From contig OZ005606.1 in NCBI GenBank assembly GCA_963930655.1, forward strand, positions 16,160,001 through 16,224,000: a DNA stretch of 64,000 nucleotides, given 5' to 3'. The position numbers and the translations under genes are program-made. Below are positions 62,134 through 64,000 of the stretch, one piece after another (the first letter of the stretch is position 1; every line of letters begins with the position of its first letter). This stretch comes from Myrica gale. Its lineage: Eukaryota; Streptophyta; Magnoliopsida; Fagales; Myricaceae. The notes under the pieces were generated by a model. The model was not told the DNA's origin. It saw nothing but the letters and a program-made list of their open reading frames with translations, and searched no databases.

Positions 62134-64000
62134 GATACCATAATGATGAAGACAATGAAACAAAAAGATAATTGGAATAGTTTAGACCAAAATATTAATT
62201 CAAAATAGTCAAAATTATTTTCTTTGACGATTAGTTAGCTTGAGGACGGAGAAGATATGGTGTTTAGACAAAAATATTAACGCAAAATCAACCAAATAAA
62301 TTTATTTGAAAGTTCGATACCTTAGTGAAGAAGAAATTAATCAAATTGATCGTCGGTAGAGTTTTAGACCTTAATATAAATGCAAAATCGTCCATATTAA
62401 TTAGTTTAAAAATTAGAAACCGTCGTGATAAAGAAACTGAAGCAAATAGAAAAAATGGAAGAGTTTTAAAACAAAACGTAAATGCAAAGTCATCAATATT
62501 AACAAGTTTGCAAATTTGATACCATAGTGACGAAGAAAATGAAGCTAATAAATCAATCGAAGAGTTTTTTAAACGAAACATAAATGCAAAATCGTAAGTA
62601 TTAATTAGTTTGCAAATTAGATACCATAGTGACGAAGAAAATGAAACAAATAGATAATTGGAATAGTTTAGACAAAAATATTAATTCAAAATATTCAAAA
62701 TTATTTTCTTTGAAGATTGGATACCTTGAGGACGGAGAAGATACGGTGTTTAGACAAAAATATTAACGCAAAATCATACAAATAAATTTATTTGAAAGTT
62801 CGATACCTTAGTGAAGAAGAAATTAATCAAATTGATCGTCGGTAGAGTTTTAGACCTCATTATAAATGCAAAATTGTACATATTAAATATTTTAAAAATT
62901 AGAAACCGTTGTGATAAAGAAACTGAAGCAAAGAGATCGATGGAAGAGTTTTAAAACAAAACGTAAATGCAAAGTCGTCAATTTTAACAAGTTTGCAAAT
63001 TTGATACCATAGTGACGAATAAAATGAAGCGAATAAATCAATCGAAGAGTTTTTTAAACGAAACTTTAATGCAAAATCGTAAGTATTAATTAGTTTGCAA
63101 ATCAGATACCATAGTGACGAAGAAAATGAAACAAATAGATAATTGGAATAGTTTAGACAAAAATATTAATTCAAAATATTCAAAATTATTTTCTTTGAAG
63201 ATTGGATACCTTGAGGACGGAGAAGATACGGTGTTTAGAGAAAAATATTAATGCAAAATCATCCAAATAAATTTATTTGAAAGTTCGATACCTTAGTGAA
63301 GAAGAAATTAATCAAATTGATCGTCGGTAGAGTTTTAGACCTTAATATAAATGCAAAATCGTCCATATTAATTAGTTTAAAAATTAGAAACCGTCCTGAT
63401 AAAGAAACTGAAGCAAATAGAAAAAATGGAAGAGTTTTAAAACAAAACGTAAATGCAAAGTCATCAATATTAACAAGTTTGCAAATTTGATACCATAGTG
63501 ACGAAGAAAATGAAGCTAATAAATCAATCGAAGAGTTTTTTAAACGAAACATAAATGCAAAATCGTAAGTATTAATTAGTTTGCAAATCAGATACCATAG
63601 TGACGAAGAGAATGAAACAAATAGATAATTGGAATAGTTTAGACAAAAATATTAATTCAAAATATTCAAAATTATTTTCTTTGAAGATTGGATAACTTGA
63701 GGACGGAGAAGATACGGTGTTTAGAGAAAAATATTAATGCAAAATCATCCAAATAAATTTATTTGAAAGTTCGATACCTTAGTGAAGAAGAAATTAATCA
63801 AATTGATCGTCGGTAGAGTTTTAGACCTCATTATAAATTCAAAATTGTACATATTAAATATTTTAAAAATTAGAAACCGTTGTGATAAAGAAACTGAAGC
63901 AAAGAGATCGATGGAAGAGTTTTAAAACATAACGTAAATGCAAAGTCGTCAATTTTAACAAGTTTGCAAATTTGATACCATAGTGACGAATAAAATGAAG
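62134..64000 (+). repeat. Right end: K, T, K, T monomers (last copy cut by the window)
   Basis: Starts are 62134, 62620, 63105 and 63591. This resumes the T/K dimer pattern seen at 53390-57758. Monomer 62134 has GAAGACAATG in subunit A and TTTGACGATTAG. The K copy at 63105 has GTCCTGATAAAG. The last T copy has TATAAATTCAAAATTG and AAAACATAACG. The array continues beyond the window. Confidence 0.88.

Larger units (their letters stand above)
1..64000 (+). repeat. Satellite DNA array, ~486-bp monomer, 132 copies
   Basis: The entire window is a head-to-tail tandem array. Monomer starts, taken at GATACCAT just before the GAAACAAA motif of subunit A, recur every 484-487 bp. Two copies are shorter because of 17- and 16-bp deletions. 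I traced 132 copies; the first starts two bases before the window and the last (63591) is cut by the edge. All lie in one orientation, and I saw no inversion, unique spacer or mobile-element insertion. Base composition of a hand-made consensus is about 45% A, 28% T, 16% G and 10% C on the + strand. Such long homogenised arrays are typical of eukaryotic centromeric, pericentromeric or subtelomeric heterochromatin; which one applies here cannot be read from the sequence. I do not recognise the family. Confidence 0.98.

Noticed and set aside
1-64000. CRISPR array
   Set aside because: Repeats are far too long, and there are no short constant repeats alternating with unique spacers; all sequence between repeats is itself repeated.
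1-64000. LTR retrotransposon or other mobile-element origin of the tandem unit
   Set aside because: I saw no terminal repeats, primer-binding site, polypurine tract, target duplication or enzyme domain in the monomer. Its internal ~100-bp pentameric structure explains it without an element.
1-64000. Assignment to a particular organism or named satellite family
   Set aside because: I do not recognise the monomer. AT richness, CpG retention and array style are compatible with many insects, other invertebrates or plants, and only a database search could decide.

Overview
The whole window is one satellite DNA array. I find no protein-coding gene, RNA gene, transposon, CRISPR or unique spacer. 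It holds 132 head-to-tail copies of a monomer of about 486 bp: 130 complete ones, a first copy lacking its first 2 bases, and a last copy cut by the window edge at 64000. All copies lie in the same orientation. A hand-built consensus has about 26-27% GC and is strongly strand-asymmetric, with A about 45% and T about 28%, G about 16% and C about 10% on the + strand.

The monomer is itself a fossil repeat. It splits into five related subunits, A (100 bp), B (82 bp), C (100 bp), D (102 bp) and E (102 bp). All derive from a unit of about 100 bp that begins GATACC and ends in TTTGCAAATTA-like sequence. Subunit B has lost about 18 bp internally, which gives 486 bp instead of about 505.

Above the monomer, diagnostic variants define subfamilies. 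I call them T (ATCGAT in subunit D), S (485 bp, GACCTTATATAAATG), R (GGAATTGTTTT), H (GAACATAAT), V (AAAATAGAAGAG), W (487 bp, TTTGTAGATT) and K (GAAGCTAAT or GAAGCCAAT). These are arranged in higher-order repeats whose order changes along the window: single monomers at 1-2905; tetramers of 1942 bp at 2906-7743; dimers of 971 bp at 7744-15997; trimers and duplicated blocks at 15998-24725; mixed order at 24726-27153; a pentamer of 2428 bp at 27154-32008; a transition zone at 32009-35407; tetramers of 1943 bp at 35408-41236; trimers of 1458 bp at 40265-43180; dimers of 972 bp at 43181-46096; a heptamer of 3403 bp at 46097-51930; dimers of 971 bp that pair into 1942-bp units at 53390-57273; dimers of 972 bp at 57759-59702; then a copy of an earlier block at 60189-62133.

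The layout suggests a long-read assembly of eukaryotic constitutive heterochromatin (centromeric, pericentromeric or subtelomeric). I cannot name the organism or a known satellite family. CpG is not depleted (13 in the hand-built consensus, about 8 expected from base composition), which argues mildly against a genome that heavily methylates and deaminates CpG in its satellites. The many short open frames on both strands are by-products of the repeat and are not annotated as genes. The most interesting content is the evolutionary record: nested duplications, a dispersed two-monomer cassette, a chimeric monomer at a domain boundary, and a short gene-conversion-like tract.
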